Shown here: one piece after another, positions 9,573-20,785 of the stretch
Layout of the letters: the number at the start of each line of letters is the position of its first letter
Numbering within the stretch: the first letter of the stretch is position 1
NCBI GenBank assembly: GCA_900660155.1
Contig: CABFPE010000094.1
Coordinates: 18,681 to 82,680, forward strand
DNA length: 64,000 nt
DNA from: Hofstenia miamia
Lineage: Eukaryota > Xenacoelomorpha > Acoela > Hofsteniidae
Reading direction: 5' to 3'
Notes under the pieces: model-generated
The model's input: only the letters and a program-made list of their open reading frames with translations
Database searches by the model: none
What the model was told of the DNA's origin: nothing
Position numbers and translations under genes: made by a program

Positions 9573-10300
9573 GGTAAATTACGCAACTCTCAGCGTGATC
9601 AAAGTATAGCATTCAGTTTTCCTATCGAGGAATATGTATAGCCTACACTACAATTTTATCTCTTAGGGAAACAGTGTTAAAAATATAGTGTCAATGTATC
9701 TATATGTAAAATTGGATTTCTAATCGATTGGTGGTAGTTTCAAGTCGATCGGATCAATATTGACTGAGATATTGGTATTTAAAGTTAGTCGGGAATTAAT
9801 AAATTCTAGTCACATTTTAGCTAGTCCCAGACGGTGAATTATGCTACTCTCAGCGTGATTGAAGTATAGCATTCAGTTTTCCTATCGAGGAATAGGTATA
9901 GCCTACACTACAATTTTATCTCTTAGGGAAACAGCGTTAAAAATATAGTGTCAATGTATCTATATGTAAAATTTGATTTCAAATCGATTGGTGGTGATTT
10001 CAAGTCGATCGGATCAATATTGACTGAGATATTGGTATTTAAAGTTAGTCGGGAATTAATAAATTCTAGTCGCATTTTAGCTAGTCCCAGACAGTAAATT
10101 ACACCACTCTTAGCGTGATCGCACGCATAGCTTCAGTTTTCCTATCGAGGAATAAGGCATAGTGTACACTGCAATTTTATCTCATAGGGAAACAGTGTTA
10201 AAAATATAGTATTAATGTATCTATATGTAAAATTTGATTTCAAATCGATTGGTGGTGATTTCAAGTTGATCGGATCAATATTGACTGAGATATTAACGTT
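9573..10300. repeat. 260-bp satellite, locus A (2.8 copies)
   Basis: The anchor CTCTCAGCGTGAT recurs at 9,581, 9,841 and (variant) 10,101, giving a 260-bp period. Units contain TTTTATCTCTTAGGGAAACA, TCAAGTCGATCGGATCAATA and TTGACTGAGATATT. The third unit is cut off where the 29-bp array begins. The same family returns at 19.86 kb. Confidence 0.9.
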
Positions 10301-10311
10301 TTAAATAGGCT

Positions 10312-10427
10312 GTACTGCATAGGCATCTTCCCACTGTGCCGTACCGCATAGGCATCTTCCCACGGTGCCGTACTGCATAGGCATCTTCCCACTGTGCCGT
10401 ACCGCATAGGCATCTCCCCACTTCCCC
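10312..10427. repeat. 29-bp tandem array, 4 copies
   Basis: Four units of GTACYGCATAGGCATCTTCC plus CACTGTGCC follow without gaps. T and C alternate in the fifth base from unit to unit, so the true period may be 58 bp. The core GTACCGCATAGGCA is also found, inverted, at about 1,332. Confidence 0.9.
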
Positions 10428-12036
10428 TAACTTACCCACTGAAAGTCCAAAAAATAAATAATCACACATTCATAATTGATCTTTCCAGAGGTAAAATTCA
10501 ATTTGAAGTTGAATAAAAGTACTTTCAGTTTGATAGAATCATTATTCACAAAGATATTGATGTTTAACTATTGAAATTTTGATTCAGAATTTTCGGCTTT
10601 GAGATAGGACAAATAAATCCAGAATTACTCTGTGAATATTTATTGGACCATTATGAAAGTTTGTTTTTCACTTTTAGATAAAAAATTTAATCTAGAAAGC
10701 TTATTATAGCACATTTTATAATGCTTAAAGACAGTTGTTTTAATACTTTTTGTTGTTGAACGAAAAATCTATTTTTAGCGTAAATTTTTCAATTTAATCT
10801 GTAATATCTTAATCAATATTTATTATATCAACTTGAAAGTTATTTTTTTCGATTCTAGGGGAAGATTTATACATAAAAAACTATCTTTTTAATTTCTTTT
10901 GCATATATTTTCTATATTTTTTTGTGTTTTTTTTGTTACAATATTTTACAGGCCTATGCAGTAACATGGCATCCTAATAATTTTTTTTGAAAAAATTAAA
11001 AGTTGTATTACTCACATAAAAAACATAATATCAAAAAACTAAGAGTATATTTGAAAAGAGCATGAAAAACAATTTAAAAATCTGATAATTTTTTTATGCT
11101 TCACAGTGTTTAAATTTTTTCAATTTTTTTAAAAAAAAATAAAAAAAGTGATTTCTTAAAGACTAATTGCTATATTGGTTCAATATTTAAAATTTATATA
11201 GAACTAAAGCTTATTTATTAGCCTACTAAATTTCAGAGTGATTGCTTTGATAGTTTTTGCACATTCACATTTTAAAATTACCATACATTTTTTAAAATTT
11301 TTAAAAAAATTAAAAAATTTTAAAATGCCCATATCTCTATGAATTTTGATTCTACGAACATGGGAGTTGTTTTATTCGCAATATTTTAGTGGAATTAGGT
11401 GGGGTAGGCACCTTTAAAATTTTGATATTAGCGGTTCCTATTGATTTACTGAAATTTTGTATTTAGAAAAAATGAAAGTGAAAAACGGCCATAAATTTAT
11501 ATTATGTTCACTTCTTTGTTTGAGCTCTGGGGGTGTAATTTAGCAGTTACACTAGCCAAACACACCTATCTAACTCAAAATTTTATGAGGATTCTAAATA
11601 TCTAAAAAAATTTTAAATTGCACAAGTAGTTCTTGAGATATAACAGGCTGCTATGCGGTATCATTATTTTTTTTCAGAAAAAAACGCTATAACTTTTTTA
11701 GTTTTTAAGATAATAAAAAAATAATTTTACCCTCGTGTTCAGCATAAAATTCTGATTCTGGACACAAAAAATGAAAAAAAAATAAGCATTTTAAGATCGA
11801 CCGCTTGATGTTTTTATTTTTTATTGTTTTCGTACCCTACCCAGGCCACTGTATCTAAGAAAAATGGGTTAGGAGTCCCAAAATTTGCGTAAGCCTTCCC
11901 ATTTATATTTGAAAATGATTCAGAAAGTATCAGGCTAAAATATTAAAATTTGTAAAAAATTTAAAAATTTGTACAATTTGCCAATGTCATCATATATCAG
12001 ATATATGATACGGCCCTGACCAATTTTAGATATACA
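10428..12036. repeat. old AT-rich diverged repeat block
   Basis: No gene is seen. Pieces match the block at 21.8-22.2 kb: GAGCTCTGG, then a CTCAAAATTTTATGAGGATT-like stretch, then TAGTTCTTGAGATATAACAG here against TAGTTCGGGAGATATCAGG there. A CTGCTATGCGGTAT motif lies near 11,650. It appears to be a multi-kb dispersed repeat in advanced decay. Confidence 0.5.
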
Positions 12037-12229
12037 GGGTGTTTCAGTCAAACCTGGCTGATTTCAATCGATTCCCATTTGACCAATGATGAAGAAGTTA
12101 TACCGGAACTTTTTGCAAACAAAAGACAATACCTGGGAATTTTATGTCCATATGCTTTTATTTACTTTTATTATAATTTATGAGTTCGATTTATTGTCAT
12201 GATTTATGAATAAAACAATGAAAACTATG

Positions 12230-12990
12230 GAAATTAAATGTAAAAATTTATTGCTTTAAGTAATGGAACAACAGAAACTATATAAAACAATGAAAACTAT
12301 GGAATTTTATTCAACATGGCGTCNTTTGTTATGAGTAATTTAAACTATGCTAATATCTTATATACTAATGTACACAGCCTAATGATAAAAAAGCTTCGAG
12401 TTCAACTAAAATTGGCATTAAATGTTTGTAATAAAAACTCTTCTAAAACAAAAGAATATATTTCTAAATCTATTCTTTTTCCACAAGAATTAATTATTTA
12501 CAATATTATTATTTATTTCTTCAAATTCTTAAACAAAATGCCACCCTACAACGAGATATCATTCTCATTTTCGACAGATTGTCTGAAGCAAAATAAACGA
12601 TCAAAAAACTAGTCACTTGTTAAATTTAATAAAAATATCATGAGTCAATCCTTTATTGATACTGAAATTTATAACTGGAATATATTGCAAAAAGAAATGA
12701 AAATAGACAACCTTAAAGAATTCAAAAAAGAATTAAAATCATTAATTCTCAAACAAAGGTGTATATCAGGTAGATCATGGATAGGATTTAAATTTTATAA
12801 TAACGATTATACAATAAATCAAAATTAGTAAGATATCTGTAGTAAGTGTTTTTTTATTTTTTATTTCATTTTTGTTATTCATTTTTTTAAGTTAATGACG
12901 CTATTCATTTGAAATATCAGTGAAATATTGTAAAAATTTCAAATGAATGTAGATTATCTTATCTTTTCTTATCTTATCTATTAATTGCGT
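12230..12990 (+). mobile_element. LINE, 3' end fragment (RT C-terminus and tail)
   Basis: Two short frames (12,316-12,609 and 12,640-12,825) resemble the end of a non-LTR retrotransposon polyprotein. The first has the LxLNxCNKN...IIYFFKFLNKMPPY pattern seen after the RT domain; the second has the YNWNILQKEMKID...LKEFKKELKSLI pattern that closes such proteins. It is broken between them and truncated at its 5' end. A (TTATC)-type tail at about 12,955-12,985 marks the 3' end. A single N lies at 12,325. Confidence 0.65.
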
Positions 12991-13500
12991 CTCATCTGGC
13001 AATGACAGCACTATCGGGGACTTCGTAATAATATATAATTCAATATAATTGTGGTTGTTTTTCGAAACAAAAAAGAATATTTTGTATCTATTAATCTAGA
13101 AGACATTAAACTATAGCTAAGAAAATATTTGAAAATGAACATGTAGTAAATATCACAAAATATGTTATTTTTAATGCTTTTAATTAAGACATATCGGCCT
13201 CCAAAAATAATTATACACTTTGAACGCTGCTGAGTCCCCTATTATATATATTATTTCGAAGTCGGATTTCTGGTAAATGAACATAGCATCCCATGACAGC
13301 CCTTCGCCATATATTCCATCTTGTAATCATTGGAATTGGTGAACTACTAATTTCATTAAACAAATGTCTGCGTGGGGTGTTTTTCACCGTCGCAGCCTTT
13401 AAAGTGGCCACTAGCTTATCAACATTCCTGTATTTGCTACTGGTTTAAGCAGCATAATTATAGAGTAAATCCCCACGCATGTCAGAGACAAAAATTTCCA
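12991..13500. other. no recognised feature
   Basis: AT-rich sequence. A 66-codon open frame on the minus strand (13,411-13,211) shows no family features, and I regard it as chance. Confidence 0.4.
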
Positions 13501-13504
13501 AAAT

Positions 13505-13910
13505 GCTTTAAGCCTTTGGATTTATTCGGTGATCATGCTATGTCATGTGCAGTTGATAGTTAAAGAATTGCGCATCACGATAGACTCAGAGATGCTATTT
13601 TTCTACCTGCTTCTAAAGTTGGTTTGTCTACTATGCTTGAAAAATATAACCTCACTGAGTCTTGTGCTCGTCCTGGGGACATCTTCTGGCCAACCAGCTG
13701 ACCTAGACGTGACTGCGATTAGTTCACTGAAGCCTTCGACTGTTTCTCTTGCGGTTATTAATGTTGGTCATGCTCTAGAAGTCTCAGAAAACGGAAGCTT
13801 ACTAAATACGCGGAATCATGTTCACCTGTTAGTATATAATTCAAATCACTATCAGTGAAAGCTCTAGCAGGATGGTCATAATTGCTATCAAACTATTCTC
13901 CAAGATGTCT
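13505..13910 (+). pseudogene. retroelement C-terminal fragment, broken
   Basis: Pieces such as LDLFGDHAMSC and QPADLDVT resemble the domain that follows the reverse transcriptase in a retroelement family common in marine invertebrates. There it reads LDxxGHHAxxC, HxRLRD and RPADxLVPxW...FDxTVxSPL and looks like a PD-(D/E)xK nuclease. The element class is not settled (LINE-like or DIRS-like). It is a small, old fossil with several breaks. Confidence 0.5.
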
Positions 13911-14822
13911 TTTATGTTTTCTGCCAGAAGTGCATTTTGCGATCTGAATACATTTTCTAAATATTTTTTTCAGCATTTGTCAGGAATTTTACAGCGGGGA
14001 AATGCTACACTCCTATTATCAAGATATGGTGGTTAGGGTTCAAGCAGTTCATATCTAATCTGTGAAATCTGGACAACAAGCACTTTGAACAGTGTTATCC
14101 ACATCATCTCAACCGTTGTAAAAGTCTTCAAGTATCTATCACCAAAAAAATAATTTTAAGTGTATTTAATTTCTTTGTATACATTTGGCTTTATTTCAGA
14201 AATTTCTAATTTTATTTTAACCGTATTGACCTTATTGACTTTTTGGGTCACTCTACTAATAACATGCGAAATTTGACTGATTTATTGAAAAAATGCATTA
14301 TTCCGAGGAATAAGACAACCCTGCCAAATTGTAATTTGACCCCTGGTGGAGAACCGCCTACTTAATGCATCAATAACAAGGATTTCTAAATATTTAGAAG
14401 CCCTTGATCAATAACTATAAAATATGAAAAACAGAGCACGACAACAAAAAACATGGATTAACAATTTACTCTTTACCCAATTTATTGCTAATTTATGATC
14501 CTTTTTCAAAAACTGAATCCTTTCCATCATATAAAACAGACTTTTGAGGTATTTTGTTTGTGGAGGTAGTGATTGATATGACTTAAATTTTATACTTTTT
14601 ACTTGTTTTAGATAAATTATTAATAATATATACATTCATTCATAAATACATACATACATAAATGCATATATACCTACATATGTATATATATAATACCATA
14701 TATATAATTGTATTTTAGCTTCATTGAATTTGGTGCTTTATTCATGTAATCTCCTAATTAATATTTCTAATTTTTGGAAAAGCTAATGCCAATGTGAATG
14801 TTAATCTTTATTTACAATATCT
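13911..14822. other. AT-rich, (CATA)n microsatellite, otherwise no recognised feature
   Basis: A run of ACATACATACATA and (TA)n lies at about 14,640-14,710. The rest shows no gene; the open frame at 14,408-14,635 on the minus strand is low-complexity and unconvincing. Confidence 0.4.
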
Positions 14823-15512
14823 AGCCATGGAATTATTGGAGATACACAACTGGAATTCATTGAGGCTGGCATTTGAGGAGGCATGTCTGGAGTGTATGCA
14901 GAATGTTACTTTAAGACCAACAACCCCATAGTAGAGGGCTATGACCCAGATAAGGAGTCCACCTATGCAATCTTTTTGGGCATGAATTCTTTATATGGGG
15001 GTACAATGACCATGAATTTGCCAATTGAATGGTTGCAGTGGACAGACGACATATCAATCAATGAAATTTTGAATGCACCACAGAATGGAGACATTGGCTA
15101 CTTGGTGGAGGTGGATCTCAAATATCCCAGTAATTTGCACAGCAAACATTTTGATTTCCCCTTTGCACTGCATAAAATGGTTGTTGGAGATGAGTAGTTG
15201 TTGCACAACACAAAGAATATTAAGGAGTTGTTAGGACTAAAGTCTGGCAATGTTGCAAAATTGGTGCAGACATTTTACCCAAAGAAAAAGTATGTGGTTC
15301 ACTATGAGGTGCTGAAATATTACATTGAACAAGGGTTAAAGATCACCAAGTTTCACAGGGCACTACAATTTAATCAGGCGCCATTTTTAAAGCCCTTTAT
15401 AGATTTAAATACAACAAAATGCAAGGCAGGTAAAAATGACTTTGAAAAGAGCTTTTATAAGCTGATGTCTAATGCTGTATTTGGAAAGACAATGGAGTCA
15501 CTTTTAATATGA
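14823..15512 (+). mobile_element. Polinton fossil: protein-primed DNA polymerase B fragment
   Basis: Parts resemble the polymerase domain of Polinton (Maverick) PolB: a LYGGTM core motif, the LVEVDLKYP stretch, and the FEKSFYKLMSNAVFGKTME stretch near the right end. Only the middle of the polymerase is present. The fragment is broken in a few places and stops abruptly where AT-rich satellite-like DNA begins, so it is a fossil of moderate to old age. No integrase or capsid gene is next to it. Confidence 0.8.
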
Positions 15513-16080
15513 TTTTTACTCTCGACCAACTCCATTGATATCCCTAAAACCAATTTTAAAATTTTTGGATCATTATTTCGTGTGGGGCATAAGGTGTTAC
15601 CTTATGTTATATTTTTCAAAAAGGCTGACTAACGATTTTTAAAAAAGCTGATATCTCAGTCAATAATGGTCGTATCGACTTGAAACTACTTTCAATTGAT
15701 TTGAAATAAAATTTTACATCTAAATGCATTAAAAAATATTTTTATCACGTAGCCTTCCCTCTTTCCATTTGTGATTTTTTATTAGTCAACCCAAAGTTGT
15801 TTAACTGAAATTTTACAAAGTAATCGTAATTATCTCTGTCAATATTGATGCTATGGACTTGGGACCACTTTTATTCGATTGTAAATTAAAATTTACATCT
15901 AGAAAAGTAATTAGACATGGGAAACTAACTTGGAAAAGATGTAAGCAATCTTGCCTCACCAAATTTTTGTTCAGAGATGGCGAAACTTATTATTTTTTCA
16001 TTAGCCAATCAGATTACAAATTCCTCTATAAATATCAATGCATTTTTTTTCTCGAAATCATTCTGTTCTAGCAGCCAAAG
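15513..16080. repeat. diverged satellite (TTACATCTAGA type)
   Basis: The motifs GATATCTCAGTCAATAATGG, CGACTTGAAACTACTTTCAA, AAATTTACATCTAGAAAAGT and AATATTGATGCTATGGACTT also occur at 19.5-21.6 kb. It has no coding capacity that I trust; the frame at 15,853-16,071 is satellite. Confidence 0.6.
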
Positions 16081-16130
16081 CTAAGTTATCTTCTACTTTT
16101 TTAGCTTAATTGTTTATGTTTAGAATGGAT

Positions 16131-16343
16131 GCAGCCATATATTTATGCAAATGCAAGCAGCTGTAAGTTTTAATTTTATTTCATTGTTTAATGTATTTCA
16201 GGATTTATGACAAGGAGTTTAAAATGCTTTGCCAGCTATGCTGGTTGACACTGAAGAATGAGGTGGCAGAAAACATTCCTGAGAAGTACAGTAAATATTT
16301 TAAGGAGCCAATCCCACCTCCAGGGACCCGTATAGATTATTAA
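16131..16343 (+). CDS. 3' end of an unknown small gene with a 39-bp intron
   Basis: Exon A (ATG 16,124 region to about 16,161) reads MDAAIYLCKCKQ and is followed by GTAAGT. A 39-bp intron ends in ATTTCAG at 16,200-16,201. Exon B continues in phase with IYDKEFKMLCQLCWLTLK and ends EPIPPPGTRIDY then TAA at 16,341-16,343. The donor, acceptor and frame fit together, and TTTATGTTTAG before the ATG could be another acceptor, so more exons may lie upstream or may have been lost to satellite. I do not recognise the protein. The cysteine pattern CxCxn...CxxC is suggestive but too short to assign. Confidence 0.45.
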
Positions 16344-16869
16344 CAAAATAATATAATTAATATGTGCTTTAGGATTAAAGACTTATTCATTTTGTACATT
16401 TGTATATAAAATATATCTCTCAAGTTTGTTTCTTCTATTTTCAAACATATTTCTCATTAATATTTAAATTATTACCATACCTAAAGTAATATAGTTTTGT
16501 AAAGATACTTTTTGAATATGTTTAGGAACATGCTTAATCACAAATAAAGACAACCCTTTTACTATGAAGGCATGGAAAAGTTACAGACTGATTTTGTGCT
16601 TAATTTACATTAATTGTACAGTTATTATTCTAAAATATAGTTGTTATGTAATTTTTAATTGTTTTAATTTTAAAACTTTCACTTAAATATTTAGTGTTAC
16701 ACTAATGGAAAATAATAAATAAATATAAGTAGTCTAAGACATGACCTAATATGTTTTTATTACATATTTAATCAAGCTTTGAGGAGTAATCTTTCTAATA
16801 TATTCTCCAATTTAGATTCCCATCTCAAAGCCAGCACACTTAATTCTTGAAAGGCAGTGATAACCTTTC
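16344..16869. other. AT-rich 3' flank
   Basis: Several AATAAA-like hexamers occur (for example in GAAAATAATAAATAAATATA near 16,707), consistent with a 3' UTR and poly(A) site of the small gene to the left, but none can be singled out. No other feature is seen. Confidence 0.35.
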
Positions 16870-17227
16870 TTGCGACTTCTCTAACAAAAGTTAGTTTCCC
16901 ATCGCAAAGTTAAAAAATATTGTACTAGAATGCTACCTTGTCTACAGAGTAGGCTACAGTATCATCTAGTTAAGTGACTGTTAAGTCACAGGTTAAGTTT
17001 CCACTGGCAAAGAAATTGCTGTGGTACCTTTTCTTGCTTCCTCTAACATAAAGTCAGATAGTAAAACCATCACACTCTTTTAGAGTACATTTGGTATGTA
17101 AACCATGTCCTCTATTTTCCATCAAAGAGCATAAAAAGCATACATAGATTCAATGGCATTTTACCCCATACCTTTCATTCATTACAGAATGAATGTGCTA
17201 ATTAACACCATGAATCTCTATACAGGT
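16870..17227 (-). repeat. 28S-3'-end-related repeat, copy 2
   Basis: It matches 1,458-1,818 over its whole length, including TAGAATGCTACCTTGTCTAC, CATCTAGTTAAGTGA and AAAGCATACATAGATTCAAT, and ends at GAATCTCTATACAGGTA just before an N at 17,228. The core also matches the 3' end of the neighbouring 28S fragment. Copies of a CTTGC-CCTCTAACA-AAG motif near 16,870, 17,032 and 17,236 suggest an older internal repeat. Confidence 0.6.
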
Positions 17228-17669
17228 ANTTTTCTTTCTCGCACCCTCTAACAGAGTATAGTTGCAAAAGCAGGGAAACAGCTTCACAAATGTACATTGC
17301 TTAAAGTCACCTCCAGACAACTCCCTAACTCGACAAACTGGCATTAGCTGAACGTGGGTGAACTTAATAAATAAATTCGCTCAAAGAACCACTCAGTATG
17401 GTACTGTGACCCTGGAAGCAGTTCAACGAGACCACGAGCAGGTAATTACGTATGTAAAGCGGGGACAAATGTCACGATCTGGATAAGGCAGCAGAGTAAG
17501 ACACAATGCACTTCAAGACGAAGCAATCCTTGCGTACAATCAAATCAGTTGTTTCCCATTGCAACAACTAGTATAGTGTGACTACATCACACAAGAGAAG
17601 GGATGGGCAAGCCCTTCTCTACCTAATAGCATGCACCACATACTAAGCCCAACTCTATAGACACTAAAG
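17228..17669. other. sequence downstream of the 28S 3' end
   Basis: This is somewhat more GC-rich than its surroundings. In rDNA this position would be the 3' external spacer. A short inverted repeat AGAAGGGATGGGCAAGCCCTTCT near 17,596 could form a hairpin (stem AGAAGGG-CCCTTCT), reminiscent of rRNA 3'-end or terminator hairpins; that role is only a guess. No gene is seen. Confidence 0.4.
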
Positions 17670-18024
17670 GGCTTCCAGTAAATCATTCCTAGAATGCTAC
17701 CTTAGCTACTCGCAACGAAATGCTGCTTGATAGCTTACAGCACCATCTAGTTTAGTGATCATCAATCACAGATTAATAGTTGTCTGTCAGCAACTCAATA
17801 GCCAGATAGACTAAAGAGAATATTGGTAAGTTATCAATTCAGTGCTGCAGACAAGCTAATCATTGCTTTTCCAGATTGGATCCTGACTTAGAGGCGTTCA
17901 GTCATAAACCAGCAGACTTAGTAGCGCATCCTTGGCAGTTCAACCAGATGCAGGCACCAGAGGTCTGAATCTACTGTTCCTCTCGTACTAAGTAGAATTA
18001 CTGCTGCAATGATATAAGTTCATT

Positions 18025-18078
<54 letters not shown>

Positions 18079-18122
18079 GTTAGTGGGTGAACAATCCAAC
18101 ACTTCACGAATTCTGCTTCGTG

Positions 18123-18158
<36 letters not shown>

Positions 18159-18181
18159 AACGTCGCTATGAACGCTTGGCT

Positions 18182-18216
<35 letters not shown>

Positions 18217-18428
18217 GCACCTCTTGTTTAAAACTCTTAAAATCAAAAGGATCGATAGGCCCTGCTTTCGCAGTCTGTATTCATACTGAAAATCAAGATC
18301 AAGTTGACTTTTGCCCTTTTGCTCTACGTGAGGTTTCTGTCCTCACTGAGTCAACCTTAGGACACCTGCGTTATTGTTTGACAGATGTACCGCCCCAGTC
18401 AAACTCCCCACATGACGAGTGTACGCGC
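17670..18428 (-). rRNA. 28S rRNA, 3'-terminal fragment
   Basis: On the minus strand the most conserved parts of domains V and VI appear in order: GGGGAGTTTGACTGGGGCGG, CGCAGGTGTCCTAAGG, CAGGGCCTATCGATCCTTTT, GTTACCACAGGGATAACTGG, AGCGTTCATAGCGACGTTGC, TTTGATCCTTCGATGTCGGC (sarcin-ricin neighbourhood), GTTTAGACCGTCGTGAGACA, TAGTACGAGAGGAAC and GACTGAACGCCTCTAAGTCA. The fragment covers about the last 760 nt and stops abruptly at its 5' side next to GATATGCGCTACAG repeats. The AT-rich base changes occur as pairs within stems (GTTGACT with AGTCAAC; GTGAGG with CCTCAC), so the parent gene was functional even if this piece is not. The exact 3' end is approximate. Confidence 0.92.
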
Positions 18429-18496
18429 ATATCAGATATGCGCTACAGCCCTACCAGAAATTAGATATGCGCTACAGGCTTTAGATATGCGCTACA
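18429..18496. repeat. GATATGCGCTACA short direct repeats
   Basis: Three copies of AGATATGCGCTACA lie at about 18,435, 18,459 and 18,482. A further direct copy followed by GCCC is at about 21,806, and two inverted diverged copies (TGTAGCACATATC, TGTAGTGCATATC) are near 19,137 and 19,326. The first copy sits exactly at the breakpoint of the 28S fragment. Confidence 0.7.
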
Positions 18497-19855
18497 CTTG
18501 GGTATATGGATTTTGAAGTGCCATATCTCCTTCAATTAACATTCAAGTGCGTTCCAAATTTGTCAGAAGGTGTATTTTGAATCGAACTTCACGATTTTTA
18601 AGTTATTTGGGGGTGTTTTTAAGGAAAAAAATTTTTTTTTTTAAAAAAATAAAAAAATTTTTTTTCAAACTTTTAATTTTTTTCTCGCTATTTGACACAT
18701 TTATGTGCTGTAACTAAGGTTTTTATTATACCTAAAGTATTTTTTAGAGCTATCTGAAGTTTATTCAAGGAGAAAATTGGTTTTTTTAAAAAATGCATTT
18801 TTTCGTCACAAGATGGCATCGCGATTTTCCTGATTTTCAAGGAATTTTTGCTTCCTGCATGCCAGGAAGCATTGTTTTTGCTTTAAATTTCATTTCTAAA
18901 TGTATTTCAGGATGATACAAATGCTGTGAAAAAGGAATTTTTGAATTTCAATTTGTTGATATCTAGTGTTATCGCATATTTTGTGAATTATAAATTTCCT
19001 CTTAGAGTATTGCATTGATATCTGTAATTTTTAGTAGTTATGTTTAGAATTGTATTTAAAGTGTCTTTGTAAAGTTTGAAATTCATAGAGTAAAAATTCA
19101 TGGAGATATTTATTGTTCTTTTCTAATGCACCAGGGTGTAGCACATATCTTATAAAAAAATATAATCACAAAAAAACATAATTGAACAGTTTTTAAACAA
19201 TTTTAAAGTAATTTTTCAGATGTATTTTTTAATTGTCTTTTGAATAAGAGTGGTTTAAATGTGATACAGCAATTATTCGCTGAGAAATTAATGATTTCGT
19301 TTCATGAGTTTTCTAATGCACCAGGGTGTAGTGCATATCTAATTGAAAAATATTATCACCCAAAAAAATATGGTAGGCTATGCTTTAGACTACTTATAAT
19401 TACTTTTCTATATGTACTTTTTAATTTGCTATCGATTAAAAGTATTGCGAAGTACGTAGCATCAAAATTCACAGAGATATTTACGATTACTTTTCAAAAG
19501 TTTTACCTAAAAAAGTTAGCAGTACGCTAGTGAAAAATTAAAAAGTAATCGTGAATATCTCAGTCAATATTGGGGCTACGGACTTCGCACCACTTTTATT
19601 AGCTTGCAAATTAAAAACTACATCTAGAAAAGTACTTATAAGTGGTCTAAGACATGGCCTACTATGTTTCCGACTATGATTTTTTATGAGTTAACCCAAA
19701 GTTTTTTAACTGAAATTTTAAAAAGCAATCGCAATTATCTCTGTCAATATTGGTGCTACGGACTTCGCACTACTTTTATTAGCTTCCAAATTAAAAATTA
19801 CATCAAGATAAGTACTTTTAAGTGGTCTAAGACATGGCCTACTATGTTTCCGACT
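18497..19855. repeat. AT-rich diverged satellite block
   Basis: A 190-bp step separates two related segments beginning TTTTCTAATGCACCAGGGTG at about 19,117 and 19,307. TACATCTAGAAAAGTACTT-type motifs and AGTGGTCTAAGACATGGCCT recur twice near 19,640 and 19,820. No gene is seen; the open frame at 19,240-19,530 is repeat-derived. Confidence 0.6.
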
Positions 19856-20785
19856 ATAGTCTACACTACAATTATATCTCTTAGGGAAACAGTGTTAAAA
19901 ATATAGTGTCAATGTATTTATATGTAAAATTTGATTTCCAATCGAATGGAAGTGGTTTCAAGTCGATCGGATCAATATTGACTGAGATATTGATGTTTAA
20001 AGTTAGTCGGGACTTAATAAATTCTAGTCGCATTTTAGCGAGTCCCAGGCAGTGAATTACGTTACTCTAGGCGTGATCGCTATCGAGGAATAATTATAGT
20101 CTACACTACAATTATATCTCTTAGGGAAACAGTGTTAAAAATATAGTGTCAATGTATTTATATGTAAAATTTGATTTCCAATCGAATGGAAGTGGTTTCA
20201 AGTCGATCGGATCAATATTGACTGAGATATTGATGTTTAAAGTTAGTCGGGACTTAATAAATTCTAGTCGCATTTTAGCGAGTCCCAGACGGTAAATTAC
20301 GCTACTCTCAGCGTGATCGAAGTATAGCATTCAGTTTTCCTATCGAGGAATAGGTATAGTCTACACTACAATTATATCTCTTAGGGAAACAGTGTTAAAA
20401 ATATAGTGTCAATGTATCTATATGTAAAATTTGATTTCCAATCGATTGGAAGTGGTTTCAAGTCGATCGGATCAATATTGACTGAGATATTAATGTTTAA
20501 AGTCAGTCGGGACTTAATAAATTCTAGTCGCATTTTAGCGAGTGTAGACGGTAAATACGACACTTCTACCGCGTTTGAAGGCATAGTCCCAGTTTTCCTA
20601 TCGAGAAAAAAATAATTTATGGGCAATTTTTACTACAGTTTTATCTCTTAGGAAAACAAAGTTATAATAAAGATATTGATTGATCTATATGTAAAATTTA
20701 ATTTGGAATCGATTGGTGGTAGTTTTAAGTCGATTGGATCAATATTTAGTGAGATATTGAGGCTTAAATTTTGCAAAAATTATAA
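19856..20785. repeat. 260-bp satellite, locus B (about 3.7 copies)
   Basis: It is the same family as 9,573-10,300. Anchors are at 20,061, 20,301 and 20,561. One unit is 240 bp because it lacks about 20 bases (the AAGTATAGCATTCAGTTTTC part). The segments 19,856-20,048 and 20,096-20,288 look identical by eye, including a TGTATTTATATG variant, so a 240-bp tandem duplication occurred recently. The last unit is strongly diverged. Confidence 0.9.

Noticed and set aside
12037-12062. Mariner-type tip ACAGGGTGTTTCAGTCAAACC
   Set aside because: No inverted partner is visible downstream and there is no transposase, so no element can be delimited.
18087-18464. 125-residue open frame on the plus strand
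   Set aside because: It is antisense to the conserved 28S rRNA segment.
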